Below, one piece after another: positions 62,958 through 64,000 of a stretch of DNA of 64,000 bases. The stretch lies in NCBI RefSeq assembly GCF_026153355.1, contig NZ_CP110636.1:6572001-6636000 (forward strand), read 5' to 3'. Position 1 is the first letter of the stretch. Each line of letters opens with the position of its first letter. The translations under genes were made by a program, and so were the position numbers. Origin of the DNA: Streptomyces endophytica. GTDB lineage: Bacteria; Actinomycetota; Actinomycetes; Streptomycetales; Streptomycetaceae. The notes under the pieces are model-generated. The model was not told the DNA's origin. It made no database searches and saw only the letters and a list, made by a program, of their open reading frames with translations.

Positions 62958-64000
62958 TTCTCGGCGAGTTCGGCCGCGGCGTGCGGGCCGGTGGCGATCC
63001 GGTCGAGCTGGGCGAGCTGCAGCCGGGTGTCGAACGGCGACTGGTCCGGTGCGGTGTGCAGGGTCGTCGTCATGAAGGCCGAGAAGTGCTCGGCGCGCCA
63101 GACCCGGCGCAGGCAGGTGGCCGAGTAGGCGTCCAGCAGGTCCGTCGAGCCGGTCGTGTGCAGATGTGTCAGGGCCCGCGCGAGGACGGTGACGTCGGCC
63201 GCGGCGAGGTTGAGGCCCTTGGCTCCGGTGGGCGGCACGATGTGCGCCGCGTCGCCCGCCAGCAGCACCCGGCCGTACCGCATCGGTTCGGTGACGGAAC
63301 TGCGCATCGGCAGCACCGACTTGGCGGTGATCGGCCCGCGCGCCAGTTTCCAGGGGGCGGCGCCGGTGGCCGGGTCGACGGCCGCGCGGGTCTCCAGTTC
63401 GTCCCAGATCCGGTCGTCGGGCCAGTCCGCCGGGTCGGTGCCGTTGGGCACCTGGAGGTAGAGCCGGCTGACGGTCGGGCTGCGCATGCTGAACAGGGCG
63501 AAGCCGCGCGGGGAGTGGGCGTAGATCAGCTCGTCCGCGGAGGGCGGGACGTCGGCGAGCACGCCGAGCCAGGAGTACGGGTAGCCGCGCTCGTAGGTGC
63601 GGCGTTCGCCCTCCGGTACCGCCCGGCGCACCACGCCGTGGAAGCCGTCGCAGCCCACGACGTAGTCGCAGTCGAGGGTGTGTACGCGGCCTTGGTACCG
63701 GTAGTGGACGGCGGGGCGGTCCCCGTCCGCGCCCTCGACGGAAAGCGCCTCCGCGCCGAACAACAGCGGTGCGCCGTCGGCGAGTTGCAGGGAGATGAGG
63801 TCCTTGACGACCTCCGTCTGGGCGTAGACCGTCACCCGGCGGCCGTCGGTCAGCGCCGGGAAGTCGACGCGGTGGGACCGCCCGGCGAAGCGCAGCTCGA
63901 TGCCGTCGTGGACCAGGCCCTCGCGGTCCAGCCGGGCCCCGGCTCCGCAGCCGCGCAGCACGTCGACGGTGCCCTGTTCGAGGATGCCGGCGCGCTGCCG
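62906..64000 (-). CDS. pobA: 4-Hydroxybenzoate 3-monooxygenase (N-terminus beyond window)
   Basis: The last about 365 residues of a flavoprotein hydroxylase are present. The D-G motif G-C-D-G-F-H-G and the FAD motif L-L-A-G-D-A-A-H-I-V-P-P-T-G-A-K-G-L-N are complete. The residues W-K-L-A-R-G-P and Y-P-Y-S-W-L-G-V-L match PobA. It hydroxylates 4-hydroxybenzoate to protocatechuate with NADPH. The reading frame continues into the window end, and the missing part should hold the G-x-G-x-x-G motif. Confidence 0.92.
   Translation of the reverse strand, partial: RQRAGILEQGTVDVLRGCGAGARLDREGLVHDGIELRFAGRSHRVDFPALTDGRRVTVYAQTEVVKDLISLQLADGAPLLFGAEALSVEGADGDRPAVHYRYQGRVHTLDCDYVVGCDGFHGVVRRAVPEGERRTYERGYPYSWLGVLADVPPSADELIYAHSPRGFALFSMRSPTVSRLYLQVPNGTDPADWPDDRIWDELETRAAVDPATGAAPWKLARGPITAKSVLPMRSSVTEPMRYGRVLLAGDAAHIVPPTGAKGLNLAAADVTVLARALTHLHTTGSTDLLDAYSATCLRRVWRAEHFSAFMTTTLHTAPDQSPFDTRLQLAQLDRIATGPHAAAELAENYTGLPLPAVPAECSSR

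Noticed and set aside
1..64000. Genomic island or prophage
   Set aside because: No integrase, transposase, tRNA, attachment repeat or clear drop in GC was seen.

Overview
The window is chromosomal DNA from a Streptomyces or a very close relative. G+C is very high, with G/C-biased third codon positions. GTG starts are common, with a few TTG starts. It carries families typical of the genus: a streptophobe-family membrane protein, SpoIIE-type phosphatases, HATPase_c_2 anti-sigma-like kinases and a DUF2637 protein. There are two in-frame TTA (bldA) codons. I found no rRNA, tRNA, CRISPR array, transposase or integrase.

Layout. 1-12 kb: a cut-off GntR regulator, an iron-box-controlled FhuF-like protein, DUF2637 and ATP-binding proteins, a GH38 alpha-mannosidase, a PoxB-type enzyme, a DUF456 protein, an Ada-AlkA repair fusion, and rsgA behind a 23-codon leader ORF. 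12-16 kb: a TetR regulator with a clear operator, an APC permease and a Tat-type agmatine deiminase, a likely agmatine or arginine-derivative utilisation unit. 16-23.5 kb: a SpoIIE phosphatase, small membrane proteins, a large APC transporter and a TetR regulator with an N-terminal Cys finger. 23.5-27 kb: a two-gene exopolysaccharide unit made of a pseudo-receiver/degenerate-GGDEF/GT2 synthase and a translationally coupled acyltransferase. 27.7-30.1 kb: an XRE regulator and an NCS2 nucleobase permease. 30.6-36 kb: a double-FHA ABC transporter, an SH3-like protein, a Ser/Thr kinase (resembling mycobacterial Rv1747/PknF) and a streptophobe protein. 36-46.6 kb: secreted and lipid-linked proteins, an L,D-transpeptidase, an aldo/keto reductase, a Tat phospholipase C, an MFS exporter with a PLP enzyme, two Cys/His secreted proteins and an ATP-binding protein. 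46.8-50.6 kb: a PaoABC-like molybdenum hydroxylase operon behind a 23-bp tandem repeat. 51-56 kb: a lipase, an isochorismatase with an Asp/Ala repeat, a TTA-containing serine hydrolase, a MarR regulator and a zinc-ribbon protein. 56-61.6 kb: a glycosyltransferase, methyltransferase and molybdopterin oxidoreductase neighbourhood. It includes a chimeric gene that joins an epimerase N-terminus to a GT2 C-terminus. 61.8-64 kb: a second SpoIIE phosphatase and a cut-off pobA.

A cross-cutting observation is that eight genes are each broken by what looks like one missing base in a short G/C run. All eight shift in the same direction. This pattern looks more like uncorrected homopolymer errors than eight real pseudogenes, and I annotate the restored genes. 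The features most worth experimental attention are the pseudo-GGDEF synthase with its acyltransferase, the FHA-ABC/kinase module, the rsgA leader ORF and the epimerase/GT2 fusion.
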